A stretch of 64,000 nt of DNA from Lucinisca nassula (Eukaryota > Mollusca > Bivalvia > Lucinida > Lucinidae): positions 38,393,124 through 38,457,123 of the forward strand of contig OY757016.1 of the NCBI GenBank assembly GCA_963580285.1, given 5' to 3'. Below, in pieces: positions 1 through 10,556 of the stretch. The first letter of the stretch is position 1. Each line of letters opens with the position of its first letter. Under the pieces are notes generated by a model, which saw only the letters and a list, made by a program, of their open reading frames with translations, was not told the DNA's origin and did not search any database. Position numbers and translations under genes: made by a program.

Positions 1-66
1 GTCCCTCCAATATGTGTTCCCATAGATACAAGCCTGAAAATACAAAGAAAGATTCACTGATTAATC

Positions 67-279
67 TTAACCCTTGACCTGCTGAATATTTCTATATGCC
101 ACACCCACAACTGATTTTCAACCAATCAGATTACTTGATACAAATTATTGCAACAAATTTATGAGCTGAATGACAAACAATGAAGATCCTGATCAGATGG
201 CTTCTTCAGAAGCCATCTGATCTGGATCTTCATTGTTTGAAAGATAAGACCTATCCCGGCTCAGCAGGACAAGGGTTAA
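67..279. mobile_element. M1 MITE, full length
   Basis: TTAA stands at both edges (67-70 and 276-279). The ends are inverted, CCCTTGACCTGCTGA against TCAGCAGGACAAGGG. The centre is a strong hairpin: GATCAGATGGCTTCT is followed by its reverse complement and flanked by AAACAATGAAGATCC and its partner. There is no coding capacity. TTAA duplication with CCY-starting ends is typical of piggyBac-type elements, so I infer mobilisation by such a transposase. Confidence 0.85.
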
Positions 280-359
280 CCTAGAACTGTCAATCACAAT
301 ATCTGCAGAACAAATGTTTGGCCTGGGCATATAGTGTTGCCCTGTTCTGTCCTTCCCTC

Positions 360-1370
360 ATTCTGTCATAATCCCTTGTCTGGCGCAAATTCCCCGAACT
401 ACGACAACAAAACTTGGTATGTGAATATACCTAGGTGTGTTTGAGTGTCACAGTCACACGCATTTGGTGTCAACATGACCTGATCTTTGTCCTCAAGTCA
501 AATATATGTAACCCCTTGTCTGTAGCATATCTCCTGAACTATACAACCTTTAAATACCAAACTTGGTAGATGTAGGTGAACACATCTCGCTGAGTTCGAA
601 TGTCATGTACACACATGGTGTCATTGGGACCTTGACCTTGAACTTTGACCTCTAATTCTTGTAGACCTTTTTTGATAACAGTTTAAAGCATATATAGCCC
701 CTTTTCTTGGACAAAACTCCTAAAATATAGAATCTTTAAGCTGGTTAGCCCCTTAACTGGAGTATATCTCCTGTCATGTTCACATTTGGGTATTAATATG
801 ACCTTGACATTCAACCTCATTTAGATCAGCTTCATACAGCTACAAGGACATGGATAAAACCAATCAGTGCTTGATTGTGGATTGAATCAGAATTACCTTT
901 GGTATGACAAGCCATTGACTACAGAACAATTTGTCATTCTCTTGTAGAGAAGTGATGTCTGGATGATAGTGACTTTATTTTACATACCTTCAATTACCTT
1001 CCATATCTCCTCAACTTTAAAACCATTAAATAACAAACTTGGTATGTGAATCCATGTTGGTGAGTCTCATACACATTTGGTGCCAATTTGATGCCTTTGA
1101 CTTCAGGCATATATAATCCCTTAACTGGAGCATATGTCCTAAACTATACAACCTATAAATACCAAACTTGATATGTGAATTGGTGTCACCTTGACCACAA
1201 GTATATAGTCCCTTTTTTATGACAGTGTTTTGTATAGATCTTATTTATAGAACAACACAACCTTCAAATACCAAATTTGGTATGTGAAAGCATGTTGGAG
1301 AGTCAGAGTGTTGGGCACATGTTTTGTGTCAACTTGACCTTGAGTTTTACCTCAAGTACATTGTCCTTTT
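360..1370. repeat. Degenerate tandem array, units about 150-180 bp
   Basis: Diverged units repeat the phrases CCCTTGTCTGGAGCATAT, CTCCTGAACTATACAACC, AATACCAAACTTGGTATGTG and GACCTTGACCTTGAACTTTG. About six units can be recognised. The style (an AGGTCA-rich box plus an AACTTGGTATGTGAA box) matches the non-coding core repeats of pearl-like bivalve elements. No reading frame or clear terminus is visible. Confidence 0.6.
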
Positions 1371-1439
1371 TTTATAAATGTTTTTGTTTCTGAAAAAAGC
1401 ACTGTTTCGGGGGGGCATATGTACGGAACCCGGGAATGG

Positions 1440-1765
1440 ACATGATTTTTTTTTTATATAAATTGTGCGCACAAGATAATATCGGACACATATTATCTTG
1501 TGCGCACAACATATTATCTTGTGTGCACAAGATATTATCTTGTTAGCAAAACATATCTTGTGCGCACAAGATATTACCTTGTGGGGGACAACATAATATC
1601 TTTTTGCACAACATATTATCTTGTGCGCACAAGATATTAAGTTGTGCAAACAAGATATTATCTTGTCCACACAAGATAATATCTTGTCGGCACAACATAG
1701 ATCTTGTGTGGACAAGGTATCTTGCCGCACAAGATATTATCTTGTCCGGTGTCATATAATATTTT
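1440..1765. repeat. Array of palindromic ACAAGATATTATCTTGT units
   Basis: The palindromes ACAAGATATTATCTTGT and TTGTGCGCACAA alternate about every 22-25 bp. Reading frames on the minus strand here are Cys-rich only because the same short word is translated repeatedly. It forms the left border of the composite element that follows, and a shorter matching block closes it at 3600-3668. Confidence 0.75.
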
Positions 1766-2124
1766 GACCCGCCTAAAAAGTGACCCGCGGGTCATAATAT
1801 TATGACCCGCGGGTCAATATATTATTATAATATTTTGACCCCCCCTATAATATTTTGACCCCCCTCCCTAACTTCACAAAAGTTACATTTAAATGACCAA
1901 ATATGGTGAGGTAACTGTTAAGCAGTAAAACTATGACAATTGTGGTGGTTTTTCCTGCTGATTTTTACACTTGGGCAGTGTCTGAGGGGTGGGGTGGGAT
2001 AGTTCTAGATCTGAAAATCTACAGCAAGAATAATGACTATAATATATAAGAAAGGGCAATCATGTTTAAAGGGAAATGGCTAAAAAGCAGCAAAAAAGAT
2101 AAAAAATAACAAAAAAACACATGA

Positions 2125-2810
2125 CTAAAATGGTATTGAGAGAACCAGCCTATGCACATGGGTGTGTGTGTGGGGGGGGGGGGGGGGGGTCAAATTATTA
2201 TAGCTATAATAAAATGACCCACCCTTTTTATCTGTTATTGATATACTGGTATTTGAGTTCATTCAAATTAATTAAACTTTTCATTGAATTAGATGGCTTG
2301 TAATACACTAGATTCAGTAAGGTTCAGTATGTGGAGGGGTTGTAACTTAATGACTTGAAATAAGGGGGGGGGGGGGGTCAAATTATTATAGCTATAATAA
2401 AATGACCCACCCTTACTATTTGTAATTAGTGTACTGGTATTTGAGTTCACACAGTTAAATTAAAACTTAAATTGCTTTATATGGCTAGAAATAGACTATA
2501 TTCAGTAAGGTTCAGTATGTGGGAGGGTTGTTACTTAATGACTTGAAATTGGCGGGGGGGGGGGGGGGGGGTCAAATTATTATAGCTATAATAAAATGAC
2601 CCACCCTTACTATTTGTAATTAGTGTACTGGTATTTGAGGTATATGAGTTCAAACAGTTAAATTAAAACTTATATTGCTTTATATGGCTGGAAATAGACT
2701 ATATTCAGTAAGGGTTCAGTATGTGGGAGGGGTTGTTTCTTAATGACTTGAAATTGGGGGGAGGATCATTTTATTATAGCTATAATATTTTGACCCCCCC
2801 CCCTTTCTTG
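2125..2810. repeat. Tandem units of about 190 bp with poly-G and AGCT dyad
   Basis: About three and a half units share the phrases CAAATTATTATAGCTATAAT, TACTGGTATTTGAGTTCA, CAGTAAGGTTCAGTATGTGG and TTAATGACTTGAAAT. Each begins after a G-run of up to 18-19 bases, followed by the TATAGCTATA dyad and ACCCACCC. The AGCT centres are at 2202, 2390, 2584 and 2778. Confidence 0.8.
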
Positions 2811-3400
2811 GCAGCAACACCCATTTCAAAAGAGAATATTATTCTGCATTAATTTTGTCAAATGTGAAATAATTTGTTGATATTATTGTCCAGTACTATT
2901 ATTTTGAGTCCATTTCCTTTGTTGAAAAAGGTACTGGGGGGGGGGGGGGTCATTTTATTATGGGTATAATATTTTGAACCACCCCCCCCCCCCCCCCCCC
3001 CCCCCCCTTCTAAGCAGCAACACCTATTTCAAAAGAGAATATTATTCTTCATTATCTTGTTAAATGTGATATAATATGTTCTTTTATCCGTTTTCTTGAC
3101 ATGATATTATTGTGCAGTACTTTGTAAATAAATAAATTTTACTGGGGGGGGGGGGGGGGGGGGTCATATTATTATAGCTATAATATTTTGACCCCCCCCC
3201 CCCCCCCCCCACTTTCTTGGCAGCAACACCCATTTCAAAAGAGAATATTATTCTGCATTAATTTTGTCAAATGTGAAATAATCTGTTGATATTATTGTCC
3301 AGTACTATTATTTTGAGTCCATTTCCTTAGTTGAAAAAAGATATGTATTGGTGGGGGGGTCATTTTATTATAGCTATAATATTTTGACCCCCCTACCCAT
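2800..3400. repeat. Second tandem unit family, same dyad
   Basis: Three units begin GGCAGCAACACCCATTTC, continue AAAAGAGAATATTATTC and TTATTGTCCAGTACT, and end in a G-run followed by the TATAGCTATA dyad and a C-run. Dyad centres lie near 2962 (degenerate, GGGT), 3176 and 3372. The unit sequence differs from the block at 2125-2810, but the joining module is the same. Homopolymer lengths here may be unreliable. Confidence 0.75.
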
Positions 3401-3734
3401 GTTGTCAGATCTGCAATAGACTCCTTGCAATACCCATTTCTTATCTTGTCAATACCTATTTATCGATAAAAGTCCACTTCTGATTTATTTTGCTGAAGTT
3501 TTAGGGGCGGGTCAAAATATTATAGGGGGGGTCAAAATATTACTGTAATATATTGACCCGCGGGTCAAACTATTACACGGGTCAAAATATTATCTGACAC
3601 CGGACAAGATATTATCTTGTCCGCACAATATATTATCTTGTTAGCACAACTTAATATGTTGTGCGCAGGCAAGAACATTTTCCTGGGTTTCCTGCACTCC
3701 TGCAGGTGCAGATTATAAAAATCTTATATGGGTG

Positions 3735-5358
3735 TGAGGGGTAGATGGAAAAATTTGTCCCAAGGGTCACTGTTTGTCTCCCTTGTAAACAGAAACCATG
3801 TATGTTGTCTTCCTTGTAAACAGAAAAAGTTACAAAAGTTGTCTCCCTTGTTAAAAGCTGTCTCCTTGTTAAAGGCATTTATTCTTGATTATTGAGGACT
3901 ATCATTTCATTACATAATATTATGTAGCCCTCAGAGCTGACTGAAGAGACGTCCCCTGTCTTTAACAGGTAAGGGGCCTCCTTGGGGAAAATCAATAAAT
4001 TACTTACTGTTGACTGGTGTACATTATTGATTTTCCTCTTAAGTGCCTCAGTCAGGGGATACAACAAGAGCTACTAATCACCCTATTAAGGGCCGCCTTT
4101 GATCTGCTATAGTCAGTATACCACAGGGGGCAATAAAACAATTATGAACACACGGTGTGTTCTACCCTTACAGAATAAATGCCTTTAAGAGACATCACGA
4201 AAGTTGTCTCCTTTGTAAACTTGTCATGAAAGTTGTCTTCCTTGTTAACAGAAGTCATGAAAGTTGTCTTCCTTGTAGCAAGAATTCATGAAAATGTCTC
4301 CCTTGTTTACAGAAGTCATGAAAGTTGTCTCCCTTGTAAAAAGAAGTCATGAACTGTGTCTTCCTTGTAAAAAGAAGTCACAAAAGATGTCTCCCTTGTT
4401 AACAGAAGTCATGAAAGTTGTTTCCCTTGTAAACAGAAGTCATGAGTTGTCCCTTTTTTAAGCAGAAGTCATGAAAGTTGTCTCCCTTTTAAGCAGGTCA
4501 AGAAAGTTGTTTCTCTTGTTAACCAAAGTCCTGAAAGTTGTCTTCCTTGTGAACAGAAGTTATGAAAGCTGTCTTCCTGGTTCACAGAAATCATGAAAGT
4601 TGTCTTCCTGATTCACAGAAATCATGAAAGGTGTCTACCTTGTAAACAGAAATCATGAAAGCAGTCTACCTTGTAAACAAAAATCATGAAAGTTGTCTCC
4701 CTTGTAAACAGAAATCATGAAAGTTGTCTCTCTTGTAAATGGAAGTCATGAAAATTGTCTACCTTGTAAAAAGAAGCCATTAAAGTTGTTTCCCCTATTA
4801 ACAGATGTCATGAATATTGTCTCCCTTGTTAACAGAAGTCATGAAAGTTGTCTACCTTGTAAACAAAAATCATGAAAACTGTTTCCCATGTAAACAGAAA
4901 TCATGAAATTTGTCTCCCTTGTAAATGGAAGTCAAGAAAATTGTCTACCTTGTAAAAAGTAGTCATTCATGTTGTTTTCCTTGTTAACAGAAGTCATGGA
5001 AGTTGTCTCTCTTGTTATCGGAAGTCATGAAAGTTGTCTCCCTTGTTAACAGAAGTCATGAAAATTGTCTACCTTGTAAACAAAAGTCATGAAATTTGCC
5101 TCCCTTGTTAACAGAAGTCATGAAAGTTGTCTACCATGTGAAAAGAAGTCATTAAAGTTGTTTCCCTTGTTAACAGGTCATTAAAATTTTCTACCTTGAA
5201 AACATGTCATGAAAATTGTCTCCCTTGTTAACAGAAGACATGAAAGCTGTCTACCTTGTAAAGAGAAGTCATGAAAGTTGTCTCCCTTGTAAACAGAAGT
5301 CATGAAAGCTGTCTCCCTTGTTAGCAGAAGTAATGAAAGTTGTCTCCCTTGTAAACAC
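3735..5358. repeat. 31-bp minisatellite, left block
   Basis: Dozens of imperfect copies of a unit reading GTCATGAAAGTTGTCTCCC then TTGTWAACAGAA. Copies vary in CTCCC/CTACC/CTTCC and in GTTAAC/GTAAAC. There are no unique spacers, so this is not a CRISPR-like array. It is broken by a TTAA MITE (3869-4188) and stops where LINE sequence starts near 5360. The same array resumes at 8141. Confidence 0.9.
3869..4188. mobile_element. TTAA MITE with AGGCATTTATTCT ends
   Basis: TTAA lies at 3869-3872 and 4185-4188. The 13-base ends AGGCATTTATTCT and AGAATAAATGCCT are perfect inverted copies. It sits in the minisatellite at that array's own TTAA (GTTAAC), so the insertion site is clear. No coding capacity. 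A second, truncated inverted copy of its left end lies at 45059-45116. The ends do not start CCY, so the mobilising family (piggyBac, Kolobok or other TTAA user) is open. Confidence 0.8.
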
Positions 5359-5359
5359 T

Positions 5360-6075
5360 GAGCTTTCTACCGCCCACCTGATAAGACTAGTGAGGAGTAC
5401 TTGGGTACAGTTAAAGAAGAACTCAGCGATTTGAAAAAGAAATTCAAGAATGCAGTACTTATCATGGGAGGGGACTTCAATCTACCTGACATTAATTGGA
5501 ACAACAATACAGTTACAAACAAGTTTTATCCCCATCGAGTAAGCCAGACCTTCTTGGATATAACACAAGATTTGGGACTAGAACAGATGGTAGATTTTCC
5601 CACCAGACAAGAAAACACTCTTGACTTGATCTTCACTAGCCATCCAGGTTTTAAGATCAGATGCAAGCCGTTACCACCAATCGGACTGAAAAGTGACCAC
5701 GACATTGTACTATTTGACAGGTCACATCAAACCTACCGTCCAAGACCCCCACGCAGGAAGATCTTTTTGTGGAAAAGGGCTGACATGGATGGATTGAGAT
5801 CATCACTGACAACAGCAAGTGACTCCTTCCTTTCAACCGGTTTCGATGACATAGAATCTATGTGGACAGCATTCAAGACAGCCATCTCAGTAGCGGTAGA
5901 TCAGCATGTGCCTACAAAGCTCACCAGTACTCGCCGCACACACCCATGGGTCAACACAAGTCTCCGACGAATGATGAGACAGAAACAACTAGAGCTGTCA
6001 GAGGATCTGACTATAGCCCCGCTTCAGCGCTGTCAGAGAAGAAAGTTATTTAAGCTGCAGAGAAAACAGTTATGA
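5360..6075 (+). pseudogene. LINE endonuclease fragment (APE type), part 1
   Basis: The frame encodes the C-terminal half of an apurinic-type endonuclease of a non-LTR retrotransposon, which nicks target DNA to prime reverse transcription. It is readable from FYRPPD (5365) through a stop at 6073. Visible motifs, numbered from the TTG at 5401, are GGDFNLPDINW (23-33, catalytic GDFN), LDLIFTS (74-80) and SDHDIV (98-103, catalytic His). The tail is basic and enters the linker before the reverse transcriptase. There is no initiator Met; the fragment is 5'-truncated inside the endonuclease and abuts the minisatellite. The frame is broken just after residue 224 by an array element, and the same LINE resumes at 7712. 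A CR1/L2/Jockey-group origin is likely from motif style. It is not expected to be functional. Confidence 0.85.
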
Positions 6076-6077
6076 AC

Positions 6078-7711
6078 AAGAAATAACTGTTGAAAATTTT
6101 ATATTATCTGGAAAAACTCTAAGAGTTGTGAGCCCTTGTCCCTCATTTCAATGAGCATGATACATTACCAGAATGTCCATGTTTATACTAAATTTCATCT
6201 TCCATTTTTCAATGTTCAAAGGGTAATAACTCCTAAAGTAGGCAAATCAGAGTCAGGGTTCCTGCGCTCTGCACATTGTCTCATGGTGCTTTACACTTGT
6301 GTGAAGTGTCATGAAAATATCTCAAATGGTTTGTGAGTTATGGAGCCGACACAGTCAAAATTGCCTTTTTAAATGTTCAAAGGGCAATAACTCCTAAAGT
6401 AGGCAAACCAGAGTTATGGTTCCTGCACTCTGCACATCATCTCAAGGTGCTTTTCATTTATTTGAAGTTTCATGAAAATATAAGAAACGGTTATGGAGCA
6501 GACATAGTTAAAATTGCCATTTTTTAATATTCAAAAGCCTATAACTGAAAAAGTAGACAATCCAGAGTTTGGGTTCCTGCGCTCTGCACACGTAATATGA
6601 TGCTTTACATTTGTGTGAAGTTTCATAAAATTATCTCAAAAGGTTTTTGAGTTATCGAGCAAAGACGGCTAAAATTGATATCTTCAATATTCAAAGGGAA
6701 ATAACTAAAAAATTAGGCAATCCAGAGTTATGGTTCCTGCACTCTGCACACCATCTCATGGTGTTTAATGTTTGTGTGAAGTTTCATGAAAATATGTGAA
6801 TGGGTTTTAAAGTTATGGAGCGGACACGAAAATTGTTAACAGACACACAGACAGACACACAGAAAATACGAAAACCAGAGTTATGGTTCTTGCGCTCTGC
6901 ACATTGTCTCATAGTGCTTAACATTTGTGTGAAGTTTCATGAAATTATCTCAAACGGTTTTCGAGTTATGAAGCGGACACTGTTAAAATTGCCATTTTTC
7001 AATGTTCAAAGGGCAATAACTCCAAAAATAAGCAATGCAGAGTTATGGTTCCTGCGCTCTGCACATCGTCTCATAGTGCTTAACATTTGTGTGAAGTTTC
7101 CTAAAAATATCTCAAACGGTTTTCGAGTTATGAAGCGGACACAATTAAAATTGCCATTTTTCAATGTTCAAAGGGCAATAACTCCAAAAGTAGGCAATCC
7201 ACAGTTATAATTCCTTCGCTCTGCACATTGTCTTATGGTGTTTAACATTTGTGTGAAGTTTCCTAAAAATATCTCAAACGGTTTTCGAGTTATGAAGCGG
7301 ACACAATTAAAATTGCCATTTTTCAATGTTCAAAGGGCAATAACTCCAAAAGTAGGCAATCCACAGTTATAATTCCTTCGCTCTGCACATTGTCTTATGG
7401 TGTTTAACATTTGTGTGAAGTTTCATGAAAATATGTTAAGCAGATACAAAGTTATGGAGCCAACACAAATTAACGGAATCACGGAATTACGGAAAATGTT
7501 CAAAGGGCAATAACTCCAAAAGTAGGCAATCCACAGTTATAATTCCTTCGCTCTGCACATTGTCTTATGGTGTTTAACATTTGTGTGAAGTTTCATGAAA
7601 ATATGTTAAGCAGATACAAAGTTATGGAGCCAACACAAATTAACGGAATCACGGAATGACAGAAGGACATGGCAAATCCAATATAGCCCCACTTTTTCAA
7701 AGCGGGGCTAT
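6078..7711. mobile_element. Pearl-like array, unit about 158 bp, inserted in LINE
   Basis: About eight units contain CAAAGGGCAATAACTCC, CCAGAGTTATGGTTCCTG, CTCTGCACATTGTCTCATGG, TTTGTGTGAAGTTTCATG and TCGAGTTATGAAGCGGACAC. The last units (7168-7650) are almost identical, so local duplication is recent. A short CAGACACACAG microsatellite occurs at 6840-6865. The right end is a hairpin, TATAGCCCC then GGGGCTATA (7682-7711). Left edge is placed at the LINE break (TATGAACAAG). The flanking LINE frame matches on both sides, which identifies the insertion. Helitron-type mobility has been proposed for such elements; I cannot confirm it here. Confidence 0.75.
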
Positions 7712-8130
7712 AAAGAGCTCATGGGAAGGCCAAGAAATCTGGCAATCAGCGGGACTGGGAACGTTTCAAGAGGCTACAGGCTGAAGTTCAGAGATCTACA
7801 TGAAGGGCTCATAGATGCCACATGGAAGATGTAGTGAGTGCTGACCTTAAAGAAAACCCTAAGCAATTCTGGTCTTACATAAAGAGCAGAAGACAGGAAG
7901 CTTCAGGTGTCTCAGAACTGGTCATCAAGGACGGATTCCTACAGAGCAACACCACTGCAAAGGTTGAAATATTGAATGAACAATTTCATTCCGTTTACAC
8001 CAAAGAGGACGCCAGTACCATACCAGACAAAGGACAAAGCCCACATCCACCGATGCAGGACATCCCAGTGAATCCCTCTTTGCTGGTCAAAAATACATTC
8101 TGATAAGAATCCTGACCATGTTGCGGAAGA
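7712..8130 (+). pseudogene. LINE fragment, part 2 (linker before RT)
   Basis: This continues the frame of 5360-6075 after the array insertion. It reads RAHGKAKKSGNQRDWERFK, one stop codon (TGA at 7801), then PKQFWSYIKSRR, GVSELVIKDG and ILNEQFHSVYTKED. The FWSYIKSRR and ILNEQF..V(Y/F)T.ED words are typical of the endonuclease-RT linker in CR1/L2/Jockey-group LINEs. The fragment ends near 8100-8130 before the reverse-transcriptase core, then a short GAA run leads back into the minisatellite. Both LINE ends are therefore truncated. It is a dead remnant, and the in-frame stop supports that. Confidence 0.8.
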
Positions 8131-8140
8131 AGAAGAAGAA

Positions 8141-8885
8141 GAAACAGAAGTCATGAAAGCTGCCTATCTTGTCAACAGAAGTCATGAAAGTTATCTCCCT
8201 TGTTAACAGAAGTCGTGAAAACTGTTTATCTTGTAAACAGAAGTCATGAAAGTTATCTCCCTTGTAAATAGAAGTCATGAAAATTGTATCCTTTGTTAAC
8301 AGAAGTCATGAAAGTTGTCTCCCTTGTAAAAAAGTATTGAAAGTTGCCTCCCTTGTTAACAGAAGTTATGAAAATTGTCTCCTTTGTTAACAGAAGTCAT
8401 TAAAGTTGTCTCCCTTACAAACATAAGTCATGAAAATTGTCTCTCTTGTTAACAGAATTCACAAAGGTTGTCTACCTTGTAAAAAAGTAATGAAAGTTGT
8501 CTCCCTTGTTAACAGAAGTCGTAATAATTGTCTCCCTTGTAAACAGAATTCATGGAAGTTGTTTTCCTTGTTAACAGAGTCTTGAGTTGTAAACAGAGGT
8601 GATGAAAGTTATCTCCTTTGTAAACAGAAGTCATGAAAATTTTCTTTCTCGTTAACAGAGTCATGAGTTGTCTCCCTGGTTAAAAGAAGTCATGAGTTGT
8701 CTCCCTTGTAAACTGAAGTCATGAGTTGTCTCCCTTGTCCCTTGTAAACAAGTCATGAAAGTTGTCTCCCTTGTAAACAGCAAAAGTCACGCAAGTTGTC
8801 TTCCTTGTAAACAGAAAAGTTATGAAAGTTGTCTCCCTTGTAAACAGAAAACTACCTGTCGATGTCATGAAAGTGGTCTCTCTTA
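8141..8885. repeat. 31-bp minisatellite, right block
   Basis: The same unit as at 3735-5358 (GTCATGAAAGTTGTCTCCC / TTGTWAACAGAA) resumes directly after the LINE. About 23 copies are present, with a small internal duplication at 8705-8740. The two blocks were probably one array before LINE entry. Confidence 0.9.
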
Positions 8886-9520
8886 TGAAAATGGCAGAAT
8901 GTAAACCTTACCTCAAGTGAAAAGATATTTAGTTACAATAGTAAACAGGCAAATGAAAGGCAATCCTGGAACCGATTAATATTTTATGCATTCTGCAATA
9001 AACTGTGCAAAAGGCATGATTCCTACTGCCCAACCTGTGAATAAACAATAAATGTTTATACATTGTATGACCAATAAAGCTCATCATTTAATCAGTGTTA
9101 CCCCATATTTTTTTTTTTTTTTTCGGTAAGAAATCTTATCCCGAGTAAAATGTAATATAGGTGCACCAAGGCCCTACCTATCTCACAATAGGACAATGTG
9201 AAGTGGAGGTGTGAGGGTTGGGGTGAGGTTGCACTTTCCCAGCTAAGGAACAATTGACCCAACTGTGCTGTCAGTTTTATTTTCTTTGAGAAAACAAGGC
9301 TTTAATAAAGGAGTGAATTTCATTTTTGTGGATTTTATCGAAGTGTAAAATCTAGCGAATCTCTCACAAACTCCATGTCAATGGATTCGATTTAGGCATT
9401 TCCAGCCCGAGGGAAGCCCACGTCGCTAGGAATCGAGGCTTAGCCTTGAGCTAACAATTCATTTCATTGAAATTGTCGATATAACGAGTTTTGCCGTTAT
9501 AACAAATGTCGGTATAAAGT
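8886..9520. other. Unannotated AT-rich stretch
   Basis: I see no gene here. There is a T-run at 9108-9122 and ordinary AT-rich sequence. The right part reads toward the terminal sequence described at 9480-9526. Confidence 0.5.
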
Positions 9521-9526
9521 GGGTTG
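9480..9526. mobile_element. Solo terminal repeat of a TA-flanked DNA element
   Basis: The stretch ends CGGTATAAAGTGGGTTGACTG followed by TA. Its reverse complement starts CAGTCAACCCACTTTATACC, the style of pogo/Tigger-type ends, which duplicate TA. No matching left end was found nearby, so this is a fragment. Confidence 0.4.
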
Positions 9527-9647
9527 ACTGTATCAGCTCATGCTTTGTCTCTAATCAGTACTTATTTTCTCTTTATACCGCAATCAGGCATTCTAGTAAC
9601 CTAACATAGGGGGTCGAATAACTGCTCGCTATAATCGGTAGTGACCT

Positions 9648-9860
9648 TTAACCCTTATCTTGCTGTTCATGACAACCCCTATCTTTGCAAACAGTGTAGA
9701 TCCAGATCAGATGGCTTCTGAAGAAGCCATCTGATCAGGATCTACACTGTTTGGCATTCAATTTATGAATTCATAGCAATAAATTACATCAAGTAATTTG
9801 ATTGGTTGATAGATAGAAATGGGTGTGGCTTAAATGAATATTCAGCAAGATAAGGGTTAA
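9648..9860. mobile_element. M1 MITE, inverted copy
   Basis: TTAA at 9648-9651 and 9857-9860, with ends CCCTTATCTTGCTG and CAGCAAGATAAGGG. The central hairpin GATCAGATGGCTTCT with its complement is flanked by AAACAGTGTAGATCC and GGATCTACACTGTTT. It is reversed relative to the copy at 67-279. Confidence 0.85.
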
Positions 9861-10390
9861 TACATTCTACTGACCTATAATACGTCTAGTGACCATTTAT
9901 AGACCGGACCTACTTTTCAGGTCCCCAATTTGCAAGCGTAAACAATAACATGCAACCTTTTATACACGAGAAAACAACGAAACTGCAAGTTATAATCTTT
10001 GCAATAATATTTATTTAAACAGATTTTCTGAAATTTCAGCTAAATTCTTACCTTCTCGGGCTTTCCTGGTTTGAATGGTCCGTTGGAATAATTGCACACT
10101 GCTATTGCAGTTGCCTCTCAACCTCGAAAATAAATTCTAAAGCTAAAATAAACTATTTATTTGCAGATTTTCATACAGAATGTAAAGCGCTGAAAACTTT
10201 TATTCGAGAGTCCATGTTGTTTCCTGCGTGTCTGTGGCGCGGTGATGTCAGAAACTTTGCGCTAGTTGATGTCACCTTATACTACAAATGCGCGCCATGG
10301 CACTGAATGTCATTTATCATGCCACACTATCTGCTGTCTTTTTTGCTTAAATTTTCTAAATTATATCAAAACCCGTGATTGTTATGAATT
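9861..10390. other. No gene seen
   Basis: AT-rich sequence with no recognisable repeat family except scattered homopolymers. It contains one GC-richer patch at 10220-10310 (GTCTGTGGCGCGGTGATG). No long reading frame is present. Confidence 0.5.
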
Positions 10391-10556
10391 GCGGTATAAA
10401 CTAAATACATGATTAGCGTCTTTAATAATAAAATATAATCGGTTCGCCGCGACAATTTTATAGGGGCTCGCTGAAGCTCGCCCCTATAAAATTGTCTAAA
10501 ATCACCGATCATATTTTATTATTAAAGACACTAACCATGTATTTGCTATATAACCA
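10391..10556. mobile_element. Palindromic MITE, about 165 bp
   Basis: Two arms face each other: TAAATACATGATTAGCGTC, TTTAATAATAAAATATAATC and CAATTTTATAGGGG against CCCCTATAAAATTG, ATATTTTATTATTAAAGAC and CATGTATTTG. The loop is CTCGCTGAAGCTCG. It would form a single near-perfect hairpin. There is no coding capacity, and no target duplication was assigned. Confidence 0.7.

Larger units (their letters stand above)
1728..3668. mobile_element. Palindrome-bordered composite element
   Basis: The left border (about 1728-1870) and right border (about 3495-3625) are inverted copies. Each carries the ACAAGATATTATCTTGTCC palindrome, GGTGTCA, TAATATTTTGACCCG, the dyad TGACCCGCGGGTCA and then TAATATTTTGACCCCCC. 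Between them lie modular tandem units described separately. It has no coding potential and no terminal target duplication that I can assign. A foldback-like or MITE-like origin is inferred from the symmetry. Confidence 0.6.

Noticed and set aside
1347..1755. Cys/Ile-rich minus-strand reading frames
   Set aside because: They are translations of the repeated ACAAGATATTATC palindrome in two frames.
2970..3008. Very long C-run as a biological feature on its own
   Set aside because: Homopolymers of this length are prone to sequencing and assembly error; only the module layout is used.
3735..5358. CRISPR-like regular repeats
   Set aside because: The 31-bp units are contiguous and variable with no unique spacers, in eukaryotic-type DNA; it is a minisatellite.
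6078..7711. Firm assignment of array elements to Helitrons
   Set aside because: TC start and CTRR end are not both visible in any copy, so the class is left open.
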